This document shows, in pieces, positions 8,067 through 15,543 of a stretch of 52,591 nucleotides of DNA (position 1 is the first letter of the stretch; each line of letters starts with the position of its first letter). The DNA is from Candidatus Bathyarchaeota archaeon (GTDB lineage: Archaea; Thermoproteota; Bathyarchaeia; Bathyarchaeales; Bathycorpusculaceae), in contig JARYLR010000009.1 of assembly GCA_029907545.1 (NCBI GenBank), forward strand, positions 1-52,591. The letters run 5' to 3'. A program made the translations under genes and the position numbers. Below the pieces are notes generated by a model. It ran no database searches. It worked only from the letters and a program-made list of their open reading frames with translations, and was not told the origin of the DNA.

Positions 8067-9155
8067 ATGTGGAGACTTCTCCGCTCAGACGCTGTCACAG
8101 TGTTAGACGATAGGCGTGTGCAAAGAAGCCTAGCCAGATACCTTGCCGTCATGCAGGATGAGAAACCAGCAAAGTTTCTGGTAGCCAAAGCACTTCAAGC
8201 AAGTTTCAGCAAACAAGACTCTTTAGAAAAGCTCTGGCAGGAACACGCGCGGCTTACAGAAGCGTTTCCAAGCTTTGAAGCAGAAACTGACGCGAAAAAG
8301 AAAGAACTCCAATCGCCGTGTCCTGAAAAGTCATATCTGGATTTGAAGATAGAAATCGCAGACAGAATCCTTCGTGAATGCTGCTTTTGCACTCGCCAAT
8401 GCAGAGTCAACAGAACAGAAGGGAAACTGGGCTACTGCGGATGCGGAGACAAACCCGTGGTCTCAAGCATTTTCGAGCACATGGGCGAAGAACCTGAACT
8501 CGTGCCTTCCGGCACCATATTCACGATGGGCTGCACAATGCGCTGCAAACACTGCCAGAACTGGACAATTTCTCAGTGGCAGGAAAAAGGAGAAATCTAC
8601 CAGCCCCAGCAGCTTGCCCAAGAAGTCGAAAACCTCCGCGCAGACGGCTGCAGAAACGCGAACCTCGTAGGCGGAGAACCCACGCCGTGGCTTAAGCATT
8701 GGCTCGAAACATTCAAACACGTCAACGTCAACATTCCCGTGGTCTGGAACTCAAACAGCTACTACAGCCCCGAAACCGTGCATCTGCTCGCCGGCTTCGC
8801 AGACATTTACCTTCTAGACTTCAAGTACGGGCCGGGAGACTGCGCTGCAAGAATTTCTGATGCACTCGGCTACTGGGAGGTTTGCACACGCAATCACCTT
8901 GAAGCCAAGAAACATGGAGAGCTGATAATTCGCGTCCTTGTCCTGCCTAGTCATTTGGAATGCTGCTCAAAGCCCATTTTGGACTGGATAGCGGAAAACC
9001 TAGGCGTAGAAACCCGTGTCAACATAATGTTTCAATACCGTCCAGAATGGAAGGCACACGAGATTTCTGAGTTACGCAGAAAACTTACACGAGACGAGAT
9101 GGAGAAGACTTTGCAGCTTGCCCGAGACGCGGGGCTAGTTAACTACCTAACTTGA
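8067..9155 (+). CDS. Radical SAM protein related to AmrS / PflA-like activases
   Basis: The 362-residue protein has an N-terminal helical extension (about 1-95), a Cys-rich segment (C105-C112, C124) and a radical SAM core with CTMRCKHC (C156, C160, C163), followed by a VGGEPTP motif near 185. This is the family often labelled putative pyruvate formate-lyase activating enzyme (PflX-like), but no formate-lyase gene is nearby and the substrate is unknown. It resembles the AmrS-like protein at 6085 in the core but differs in the N-terminal extension and lacks the C-terminal zinc ribbon. ATG 8067 has no clear ribosome-binding site, so the message may be nearly leaderless. A small Zn-ribbon gene follows. 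Confidence 0.85.
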   Translation: MWRLLRSDAVTVLDDRRVQRSLARYLAVMQDEKPAKFLVAKALQASFSKQDSLEKLWQEHARLTEAFPSFEAETDAKKKELQSPCPEKSYLDLKIEIADRILRECCFCTRQCRVNRTEGKLGYCGCGDKPVVSSIFEHMGEEPELVPSGTIFTMGCTMRCKHCQNWTISQWQEKGEIYQPQQLAQEVENLRADGCRNANLVGGEPTPWLKHWLETFKHVNVNIPVVWNSNSYYSPETVHLLAGFADIYLLDFKYGPGDCAARISDALGYWEVCTRNHLEAKKHGELIIRVLVLPSHLECCSKPILDWIAENLGVETRVNIMFQYRPEWKAHEISELRRKLTRDEMEKTLQLARDAGLVNYLT

Positions 9156-9213
9156 CTGTGCAAGCGAAACCTATTTCACAGAGCCCATCCACTTCTAGAA
9201 GACAAAGTGAACA

Positions 9214-9423
9214 ATGATGACCTACTGCCCTGAATGCGGCGGAGAAATGCAGTACATGATAGCGACAAAGCACTATGTTTGCAAAAGTTGCGGGCTCTCA
9301 GTGACACAGCAGGAACTAATGGAACTGCGGGAGAAGCTGCGGCCCTCTTTCGAGACAGAAGAGGACGAACAGCAGAAGCGTAAAAAAGAATACCTCAAAT
9401 GGTGGCTAAGCAAGAAAAAATAG
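9214..9423 (+). CDS. Small zinc-ribbon protein, 69 aa
   Basis: The N-terminus carries CPEC (from residue 5) and CKSC (from residue 23), a four-Cys zinc ribbon, followed by a charged helical tail rich in Glu and Lys. Such proteins often bind nucleic acid or protein partners, but no specific function can be assigned. Two adjacent ATG codons (9214, 9217) could start it. It lies between a radical SAM gene and the CinA-type gene in the same direction. Confidence 0.7.
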   Translation: MMTYCPECGGEMQYMIATKHYVCKSCGLSVTQQELMELREKLRPSFETEEDEQQKRKKEYLKWWLSKKK

Positions 9424-9506
9424 GCAGAAAACCCGGCTTTTCAAACAAGAACCTAGCAAATAGCATAAAAGACCTCTCTTCTAACACTACAATGGAGAAA
9501 ACGCAC

Positions 9507-10355
9507 ATGAGCAGACACGCGGAAATACTCTGCATAGGCAACGAGCTTCTCATCGGAAAAACTGTCAACACCAACGCAACATGGCTGGCAAAGCAGGCTA
9601 CATCGCTTGGAATAACGGTCAAACGAGTAACCGTAATCGGAGACAACATCACCGAAATCGCAGCCGCAGTAAAAGAAGCACTGGCACGAAAACCTCGCTT
9701 CCTCATTACGACAGGAGGACTCGGACCAACTTTTGACGACATGACCTTAGAAGGAATCGCCAAAGTTCTCGGTATCAAGCTAAAAGTCAACACGCAAGCC
9801 TTGAACATGATAAAAGCAAAGTACGAAGCCTACTGCAGAGAAAAACGGATACCCACTGCTGAACTGACACCACCGAGAGTGAAGATGGCAACGCTTCCAG
9901 AAGGCGCTGAACCTCTGAGAAACAGCGTGGGCACCGCGCCTGGCGTGAAACTGAAAGCTGGGCAAACGCTCATATTCATTCTGCCTGGGGTTCCTCCTGA
10001 GATGGAGGCTATTTTCGAGGAGTCTGTGGCGCCTATCCTGAGAAAGTTAGCTGGAGAGGGCGCTTTTTTTGAGAAAAGCATGTTCGTTGGCAATATTGTT
10101 GAGTCGTCTCTGGCTCCGCTGATTGACCGCGTCATGCTTGAAAACCCGCACGTGTACGTTAAATCGCACGTTTATACAAAAGGCGTGGTGGCTGGCGAGA
10201 ACGGCCACAGGTTAATAGAGCTTCATCTTTCAACAAAAACAAGGAACCAAAGGATGGCGCAAAGGTTTCTTGAGCAAGCGGCAAACGAACTGGCGAAACT
10301 TGTAGCGGAAAATGGTGGCAAAGTGGAAAGTTTTCCATGTTTCGTCAAGTCTTAA
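9507..10355 (+). CDS. CinA-type molybdopterin-binding-domain protein
   Basis: This 282-residue protein is the MoCF/CinA N-terminal domain type, with GNELLIGKTVNTN near residue 11, TTGGLGPTFDD near 68 and an LPGVPPEM segment near 158. Bacterial CinA proteins with this domain have ADP-ribose pyrophosphatase activity and many carry a C-terminal NMN deamidase domain; that second domain is absent here, so NMN deamidation should not be assumed. The frame is open from 9399, but family homology begins at SRHAEILCIGNE, and GGAG at 9494 is correctly spaced for ATG 9507. Confidence 0.85.
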   Translation: MSRHAEILCIGNELLIGKTVNTNATWLAKQATSLGITVKRVTVIGDNITEIAAAVKEALARKPRFLITTGGLGPTFDDMTLEGIAKVLGIKLKVNTQALNMIKAKYEAYCREKRIPTAELTPPRVKMATLPEGAEPLRNSVGTAPGVKLKAGQTLIFILPGVPPEMEAIFEESVAPILRKLAGEGAFFEKSMFVGNIVESSLAPLIDRVMLENPHVYVKSHVYTKGVVAGENGHRLIELHLSTKTRNQRMAQRFLEQAANELAKLVAENGGKVESFPCFVKS

Positions 10356-10384
10356 ATAGGTTACACAGCACAGTTTATAATACC

Positions 10385-10708
10385 ATGAGAACAATAGAAG
10401 TTTACATCAAAAGCGAAGAAAAACTCAAACCCTTCGCCGATGGAGACTACTCCGTGTACGACGCGCATCCATGCTGGGCGAAGTACAACGTTGAAAAACA
10501 TCTTTCTTCTACTGACCGAGAAGCCTTAGAAGCTTTGATTACAGCAGCCAAGGAAAAAGGTTTCCGTGTTAGAACTTATGACATTAAAACAAGGAAAGGC
10601 CGATTGATCGCGGCTTTGAAAGGCATAAAAAATGTACCTGCCACGGTGGTTGGAAACCGGAAGACAGACGGCATACCGGCGAAGGAAAAGCTTCTTGAAC
10701 TGCTTTGA
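10385..10708 (+). CDS. Thioredoxin-fold-like small protein, 107 aa
   Basis: The product has alternating strands and helices; its C-terminal part (NVPATVVGNRKTDGIPAKE) looks like the cis-Pro and final strand/helix of a thioredoxin or glutaredoxin fold. It has a single Cys (HPCW), so no CxxC redox pair. I do not recognise a named family. The start is ATG 10385, after a TATA-like TTTATAATA; the upstream in-frame ATG at 10337 lies inside the CinA-type gene. Its role is unknown. Confidence 0.6.
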   Translation: MRTIEVYIKSEEKLKPFADGDYSVYDAHPCWAKYNVEKHLSSTDREALEALITAAKEKGFRVRTYDIKTRKGRLIAALKGIKNVPATVVGNRKTDGIPAKEKLLELL

Positions 10709-10822
10709 TGGACTTGTTTTGAGCCTTTTTTGCTGATTAATCGCTAAACTGTCTTCCTACTACTGATTAAAGCTTCATAAACGCCATAAATCAGGCTAGA
10801 AACAGTATTTCCGCGACTAGAA

Positions 10823-11956
10823 ATGAGGTCGTTCCGTTTAGGAATACTGTTGGCAGCTTTGATTTTTCTAGCCGTTTTTTGTTTTCAGCCACCCTGCCGT
10901 GCCGACAGCGCAGTTTCTTACCAGCTTCTAGATCGCTTGGAGGGCTCTACCTATTATAGGCTGAACGTGGCAGTTTCACAGTCGCTTTATGACTACTATG
11001 CTGGGAAGACGCATAGGCTTAGCTCCTACATGGACTATGACAAGCTGGTTACGCCATACGCTTTGAAACCCATCGCCGACTGCTTAAGAGAAATATACGC
11101 AGATGATGAGGATTTTGCCAACGGCGCCCTCACGATTGTTCATCAGATTCCCTACGAGGTCACGGGACCTGTTAAGTACCCGGTTGAGACCATTGTTGCC
11201 AACAAAGGCGATTGCGATCTCTTTTCGGCAGTTGCGGCTTCGATTCTGAAAGGAGGAGGCATAGATGTTGTGCTGCTGTACTATGAGGAGGAAGCGCATA
11301 TGAACATCGGTGTCAGTCTGTCGCAGCCGCCGCAGAATGCAAGAACCAGAGCTTACTACGTGACATACAGCAGTGTCAGATACTATATTGCAGAGTGTAC
11401 GGGAGAGGATTGGCAGAACGGTTGGAGAGTTGGAGAGTGCCCGGAAGAGCTGAGAGACGCCACGCCTAAAGTGGTGCCTCTTGAAGACTTTGAGCAAGAA
11501 GCGTTCGGGCAAGTTTCCGCAAGCTACAAGACGCTGATGGCTGCAACCTTGTCGCTGGCTGCTTCGCCCATGTTTCTCATCGAAAAAGGGACTGTTACGC
11601 TTTCAGGTCAGCTTTCTGCGGCGCAAGCAGATGCCACAATCACCTTTTATGTCAGCGTAAACAATTCGCCATGGAAAGTAATGGGCACAGCAAGCACCGA
11701 TTCTGCGGGAAGATTCACCTACTACTGGGATACAGACGTTTCAGGCATATGCAATGTTCGGGCAAGCTGGTCTGGAAACGAAAACTACGCTGGAGCAGAC
11801 AGCTCAGTCTTAACGGTGACCGTGCTGTCATTGCTGTTTGTAATATTAATAGCCGCTGTCGGCGTCTTAGCCATCGTTGGGCTGGCGACGTTTATCATGT
11901 CAAAACGTGCGCCTCAAGGCGTCGCCGAACCGCAGCCTCCAGATGTCTCTTACTAG
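10823..11956 (+). CDS. Membrane-anchored transglutaminase-like protein with Ig-like domain
   Basis: Layout: signal segment (about 5-27), a transglutaminase-like papain-fold domain (about 80-225), a beta-sandwich Ig-like domain (about 250-330) and a C-terminal helix (about 333-358) with a short cytoplasmic tail. The candidate triad is C131 (KGDCDLFS), H159 (EEAHMNIG) and an acidic residue in the YYIAECTGE segment (about 191-195). The catalytic domain would lie outside the cell, held by the C-terminal helix. Transglutaminase-like folds include proteases and crosslinking enzymes; the activity here is not predictable. It ends about 65 bp before the GTPase gene. Confidence 0.8.
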   Translation: MRSFRLGILLAALIFLAVFCFQPPCRADSAVSYQLLDRLEGSTYYRLNVAVSQSLYDYYAGKTHRLSSYMDYDKLVTPYALKPIADCLREIYADDEDFANGALTIVHQIPYEVTGPVKYPVETIVANKGDCDLFSAVAASILKGGGIDVVLLYYEEEAHMNIGVSLSQPPQNARTRAYYVTYSSVRYYIAECTGEDWQNGWRVGECPEELRDATPKVVPLEDFEQEAFGQVSASYKTLMAATLSLAASPMFLIEKGTVTLSGQLSAAQADATITFYVSVNNSPWKVMGTASTDSAGRFTYYWDTDVSGICNVRASWSGNENYAGADSSVLTVTVLSLLFVILIAAVGVLAIVGLATFIMSKRAPQGVAEPQPPDVSY

Positions 11957-12021
11957 CAGAAAAAGCTTTTACCAGCCGGCAGAAGTTTAGTAGCCCAGAA
12001 CTCGGCTTGAGGAAAAACTCA

Positions 12022-12783
12022 ATGTTAATCGTGTTCATCATAGGAACCGCAGGCTCTGGAAAAAGCCTACTCACCGCCGCTTTCAACGAGTGGCTAAAAC
12101 TCTCAAAACAAACCACGGCCGTGGTCAATTTAGATCCTGGCGCCACGGTTCTGCCTTACACTCCACATGTGGATGTCCGTAACTACGTGGATGTTGAAGC
12201 TTTGATGGGCGAATATGGGCTGGGTCCGAACGGCGCGCTGGTGATGGCTTCTGATCTGATTGCTGATGAAATCGGCGAAATCTCGAAGGAGATTGAGGAA
12301 ATCGGCTCAGACATAGTCCTCGTGGACACGTCTGGACAGATGGAATTGTTTGCGTTTAGGGCAAGCGGACCCTACATTGCCAACGAGTTAACTAAAGAGC
12401 CTAAAGCCATCGTGTACCTTTTTGACGCTGTTTTCTGTGTTAATCCGCAAAACTATGTTTCAAACCTGTTTCTCTCCGTAGCTGTTCATAACCGCTTTGT
12501 TCAGCCGCAAATTCATGTGCTCTCTAAATGTGATCTTCTCCCAAAGGAAGAGGTGAACAAGATCGTCAACTGGTCAGCAAATCCGCCTACGCTGGAAGCC
12601 TCCATAGAAGAGAAGTTGGAGGGAACTAAACGTCTGCTAAATAGGAGGCTGGTTCAAGCGATAAATCAGCTTGGCTTAAGGCTGCCGTTGACTCCAGTGT
12701 CGGCTAAGACGAACGAGGGAATGATTAACTTTAACATGTTTCTGGAGCGCATACTTGCAGGCGGAGAAAAATACACGTACTAA
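12022..12783 (+). CDS. GPN-loop GTPase
   Basis: A 253-residue GPN-type GTPase. Motifs: P-loop GTAGSGKS (8-15), the defining GPN loop GLGPNG with G68-P69-N70, the DTSGQ switch, and SKCD for guanine recognition. Eukaryotic relatives (Gpn1-3) help RNA polymerase II assembly; the archaeal role is not settled, though one dimeric archaeal structure is well known. The frame is open from 11671 through the end of the transglutaminase-like gene, but homology starts at ATG 12022 and a TTGAGGA site lies about 9 nt upstream. Confidence 0.92.
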   Translation: MLIVFIIGTAGSGKSLLTAAFNEWLKLSKQTTAVVNLDPGATVLPYTPHVDVRNYVDVEALMGEYGLGPNGALVMASDLIADEIGEISKEIEEIGSDIVLVDTSGQMELFAFRASGPYIANELTKEPKAIVYLFDAVFCVNPQNYVSNLFLSVAVHNRFVQPQIHVLSKCDLLPKEEVNKIVNWSANPPTLEASIEEKLEGTKRLLNRRLVQAINQLGLRLPLTPVSAKTNEGMINFNMFLERILAGGEKYTY

Positions 12784-12789
12784 CGCTTC

Positions 12790-13413
12790 TCAGCTGTCTA
12801 GAAGTGTCCATGCGGCTGCTAGTGTGCCGTACTCTGCTTTTGCCGGCGTATCTGCGCTTCCTACAATTACTACGTCGTTGTCTTCGGGCTTGAGAAGCTT
12901 GAGTATCTGTTCAGCTGCTTTCGGGTAGTCTTTGGCTAAGTCATCGCTGACTGAGGGAATAACTAGGCGCTTCTTTTTGCATAGGATTGTTGTAGCGCTT
13001 TTTGCGCCAGCGATCATTGCTGCATCTCTCTGTTCAATGCCGAGCTTGACGCGTGTAAGCCTGTTTTTGACGAGGATGGCATAGTTGTAGTCTGCAAGGC
13101 TTAACTCGTTTTTCTCCATCCTTGCTTTAGTAATGGCCGAGTTGTATTCTTTCCAAAGCGCTGTACCCTTGCTTGTGAGTCTGCATCCTGCTCTTGAGGT
13201 GGCGATAAGTCTTGCGGATTTCAGCCTATCTATAATTGTTCGCACTGTTCCCTCTCCGACGTTCAGAGAAGCCGCCAATGCAGCTCGGCCGATCGGTTTC
13301 GCGGCGATGATCTCTATTACGGATATGAGATGGAATACTGTAAACGCGGCTGCCGGACCTTGAGGTCTTTCGCTTGCGATTTTTTCCAAAATTTGTTTGA
13401 ATCGGTGAGGCAT
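12790..13413 (-). CDS. Winged-helix regulator (possible DUF4443 protein)
   Basis: Residues about 20-85 form a winged helix-turn-helix (RAALAASLNVGEGTVRTIIDRL then a wing). The remainder, with KLGIEQRDAAMIAGAKSAT and NDVVIVGSAD, resembles the archaeal DUF4443 C-terminal domain as I remember it. It probably regulates transcription in response to an unknown ligand. Its stop lies 7 bp from that of the convergent GPN GTPase. A helix-rich N-terminus suggests dimerisation. Confidence 0.65.
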   Translation of the reverse strand: MPHRFKQILEKIASERPQGPAAAFTVFHLISVIEIIAAKPIGRAALAASLNVGEGTVRTIIDRLKSARLIATSRAGCRLTSKGTALWKEYNSAITKARMEKNELSLADYNYAILVKNRLTRVKLGIEQRDAAMIAGAKSATTILCKKKRLVIPSVSDDLAKDYPKAAEQILKLLKPEDNDVVIVGSADTPAKAEYGTLAAAWTLLDS

Positions 13414-13491
13414 AGCTTTTCAAGCGTACTGTTACAATTTCAGCTAATAAATTGTTCACATAAAAGAAGTATATGACCAGGGAAACAGTGG

Positions 13492-13905
13492 CTAGGGTCT
13501 GGTTCTAGCATAGTATTCTCTCACGATACCCGCTGTGAGAGCCACTAACCCAACTGCCAGCAGATAGACCAGTGGATAGACGAAAATCGAAAGCAGCGCC
13601 TCATACGTGGCTTGAGGCGGTATCTGCGGAGTGAAGAACACTGTGATCCACATTATGATGAATGTCGCGATGCATCCCAGTCCAAGCCCAACCGAGAGAC
13701 CGTGAACAAAGGATGCACTTCCCGCACTTTGCTCTTTAGGTTGAGAATTCTGCTTCTCCTCTGTTTTTTCAGATGCGTCTTCGGGAGCCGCATAGTACTG
13801 TTCGTCTTCCTCTGCAACCTGTTCTTGACGGGCAATGTTTACCTGCGCTTCGTCGGCAGAAGAGGTGCCTAAGTGTATTTCTTGTCCAGCTTCCAAGGGT
13901 TTCAC
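13492..13905 (-). CDS. Small membrane protein with acidic cytoplasmic N-terminus
   Basis: The 137-residue protein has an acidic, Gln/Glu-rich low-complexity N-terminus of about 65 residues, then two hydrophobic helices (about 68-90 and 105-128) and a basic end (REYYARTRP). No family is recognised. The start is GTG 13905. A perfect 22-bp palindrome lies 43-64 bp upstream and matches a motif before the 2TM gene near 7848, so the two small membrane genes may share a regulator. Confidence 0.65.
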   Translation of the reverse strand: MKPLEAGQEIHLGTSSADEAQVNIARQEQVAEEDEQYYAAPEDASEKTEEKQNSQPKEQSAGSASFVHGLSVGLGLGCIATFIIMWITVFFTPQIPPQATYEALLSIFVYPLVYLLAVGLVALTAGIVREYYARTRP

Positions 13906-14137
13906 CTTTTGTGTTTTCTTGTCTGGGTAAACTAATAAGATTATTCAATTCTGGATTCTAATCCAGAATACGAATTCAAAATAAACTGAAAACAGAAACA
14001 TCATTGGCTCTCTCGCAGGCACGCTCGCCAAGCTTGTCTTCGCTATCACCATATGCTTTTTAATGGACGATACCATTCAGCAGTGGCTTGAAATCAGTCA
14101 TTCGCGTGCAGTAATGCTCAGAGCCGCCAATCTAGGG
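13906..14137. other. Intergenic region with palindrome and possible gene remnant
   Basis: Next to the minus-strand gene this region holds the palindrome described separately. Further on, a plus-strand frame is open from 13985 to a TGA at 14144 (53 codons) with a hydrophobic then helical composition, but the only start is an ATG in its second half and there is no ribosome-binding site. It may be a remnant of a larger gene or chance. Confidence 0.35.
13946..13969. promoter_or_regulatory. 22-bp palindrome, operator-like motif copy 2
   Basis: ATTCTGGATT (13948-13957) and AATCCAGAAT (13960-13969) are perfect 10-bp inverted arms with a CT spacer. The element lies just upstream of the promoter of the membrane gene starting at 13905. 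Including the preceding CA, it matches 19 of 20 bases at 7848-7866. Confidence 0.6.
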
Positions 14138-14416
14138 CTATGTTGAACCAAGCTTCGGCGCAAGCTGCTCTATAGCGTTCTTCAGTTTGTTCCATTCCTC
14201 GAGGTTTCTGACGTTAAATTTGTGCTTCCGCTTCCACACTTCTTGATTCTTCTCTCTGTCCAGTTTCTTCCACCAAAGATACAGGCCTATTGACTTTTTC
14301 CCGCCAGACTCGAAAACAACTACTGCTTCCCACCATTTCTGGCTCTTGAATATCGTAACATAATCTACGACCTTGTAAAACTCGGATATCGGCAACTTTT
14401 CTGCTTGTTCGGACAT
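14138..14416 (-). CDS. Hypothetical protein, 92 aa
   Basis: A small soluble, Lys- and Trp-rich protein (WWEAVVVFES, LYLWWKKL) with a strand-rich centre and a C-terminal helix. No family is recognised. ATG 14416 has a TATA-like TTTAAATCA about 40 bp upstream and a 15-bp palindrome between the two, which supports a real, regulated gene. The base content is like its neighbours. Confidence 0.6.
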   Translation of the reverse strand: MSEQAEKLPISEFYKVVDYVTIFKSQKWWEAVVVFESGGKKSIGLYLWWKKLDREKNQEVWKRKHKFNVRNLEEWNKLKNAIEQLAPKLGST

Positions 14417-14431
14417 GATTTTCAGCCTTAT

Positions 14432-14446
14432 AGCTAGATTCTAGCT
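14432..14446. promoter_or_regulatory. 15-bp palindrome between TATA and start of the 92-aa gene
   Basis: AGCTAGA and TCTAGCT are perfect 7-bp arms around a single T. The element lies 16-30 bp upstream of the ATG at 14416 and just downstream of the TATA-like sequence (14452-14460), the usual position of a repressor site. Confidence 0.45.
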
Positions 14447-14477
14447 TTTAGTGATTTAAACCTTTAAGAGTGCTGTG

Positions 14478-15500
14478 TCACGTTTTTGCGAAGGCGCCGT
14501 TAACGAGAACTGTCTTGCTCGTTCCGTCTTTTTCGAAAGCTTTCACAGTCGGTTTTGACATTAACAGGTCCATATGGTTTTTCGAGAGGTTTTTGCCACC
14601 TGGCATGTCGGAGTTGTTTCCAAAAGCAATGTGGATTGTGCCGAGCACTTTTTCTGCTTCAAGAAACTCTTCTACAAATCTGGCTTTCGGATTTATGCCG
14701 AAGGCAAACTCACCTACCTTGTTCGAATTCTTATCCGCGTCCAACGAGTCCTTAACACGTTTCGCAACCTTCTGATCTTCTGAAACCAGCTTCTGCACAA
14801 CACCATTCTTTACTTCGAGGGTGACTGGAGCCTTCAGAGGCCCAATGCCGCCTATTGCCATGTCGCAGATAAGTCTGCCTTCCAGAGAGTCTTCTATGGG
14901 CGCAACTATAACCTCGCCTGTGGGCAGATTCATCCATTTCATCGTCTTCCAATCAATCACCGTGTCAGTGAAAAACGGTCTTCCTTCGACACTTACCGAA
15001 AGCTTAGTGCCTGCGGGATTAGAGATTTCCAGCCTCACAGTGTTTTTCAGCTTCTCTACGAGTTTGAAGGCAAAATCCTGCATTTTTCTATGCTCAGAGG
15101 CTTTTAACCCCAAAGCTCCCTCTGTGAGCATGTTCAGCGTCACGCCGGGGCAGTGTCCTAAGCGTTCTTTTTTGCTTTTGGTCTCCATGTGGATAAGCTG
15201 TATCCTGAAAGGTGTTTCCTCGCGAACTCCACGAAGCAAGTTAATGTAGATGTCAGGCGTTTGTTTCTCAATGATTTTGGCAACGTTGGGCGGAACCTCT
15301 TTTCTGATTATGTTGTTTTTGCTGTCAAGCTGAACCAAGCGTGTCTGAAGCCCAAGTCTAAGGGCTCCTACTGCGAAGGCTTCGCCGACATCCGTTTTTT
15401 CGCGGTCGCAGAAAATGGCTATCTTTTCGCCTTCCTTCGCCTCTAAAACGCATTCTAACGCGTTTTTCGCGGCTTCCCAAGCTTGCATCTCAATCCACAT
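14478..15500 (-). CDS. Aminopeptidase-like metalloprotein (M29 type)
   Basis: The 340-residue sequence resembles thermophilic M29 aminopeptidases. Segments typical of the family are NLPTGEV near 198 followed by PIEDSLEG, GEFAFGINPKA near 265 and HIAFGNN near 290 with HMDLLM near 310, which include Glu and His residues used to bind metals. It is somewhat shorter than the usual 370-410 residues, mostly at the N-terminus. It probably trims peptides in the cytoplasm. ATG 15500 is used; ATG 15488 is an alternative. Confidence 0.75.
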   Translation of the reverse strand: MWIEMQAWEAAKNALECVLEAKEGEKIAIFCDREKTDVGEAFAVGALRLGLQTRLVQLDSKNNIIRKEVPPNVAKIIEKQTPDIYINLLRGVREETPFRIQLIHMETKSKKERLGHCPGVTLNMLTEGALGLKASEHRKMQDFAFKLVEKLKNTVRLEISNPAGTKLSVSVEGRPFFTDTVIDWKTMKWMNLPTGEVIVAPIEDSLEGRLICDMAIGGIGPLKAPVTLEVKNGVVQKLVSEDQKVAKRVKDSLDADKNSNKVGEFAFGINPKARFVEEFLEAEKVLGTIHIAFGNNSDMPGGKNLSKNHMDLLMSKPTVKAFEKDGTSKTVLVNGAFAKT

Positions 15501-15507
15501 CCTCGGA

Positions 15508-15535
15508 ACAAGATGATAAAGACAAGATGATAAAG
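15508..15535. repeat. Perfect 14-bp tandem duplication in a promoter
   Basis: ACAAGATGATAAAG occurs twice in direct succession. It lies directly upstream of the aminopeptidase-like gene, and on the gene's strand each copy contains CTTTATC, a weak TATA-like core. Confidence 0.7.
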
Positions 15536-15543
15536 CTTTGTAA

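Noticed and set aside
7816-8067. 83-codon plus-strand open frame before the radical SAM gene
   Set aside because: It has no ribosome-binding site, begins inside a TATA region, covers the promoter of the next gene and resembles no protein.
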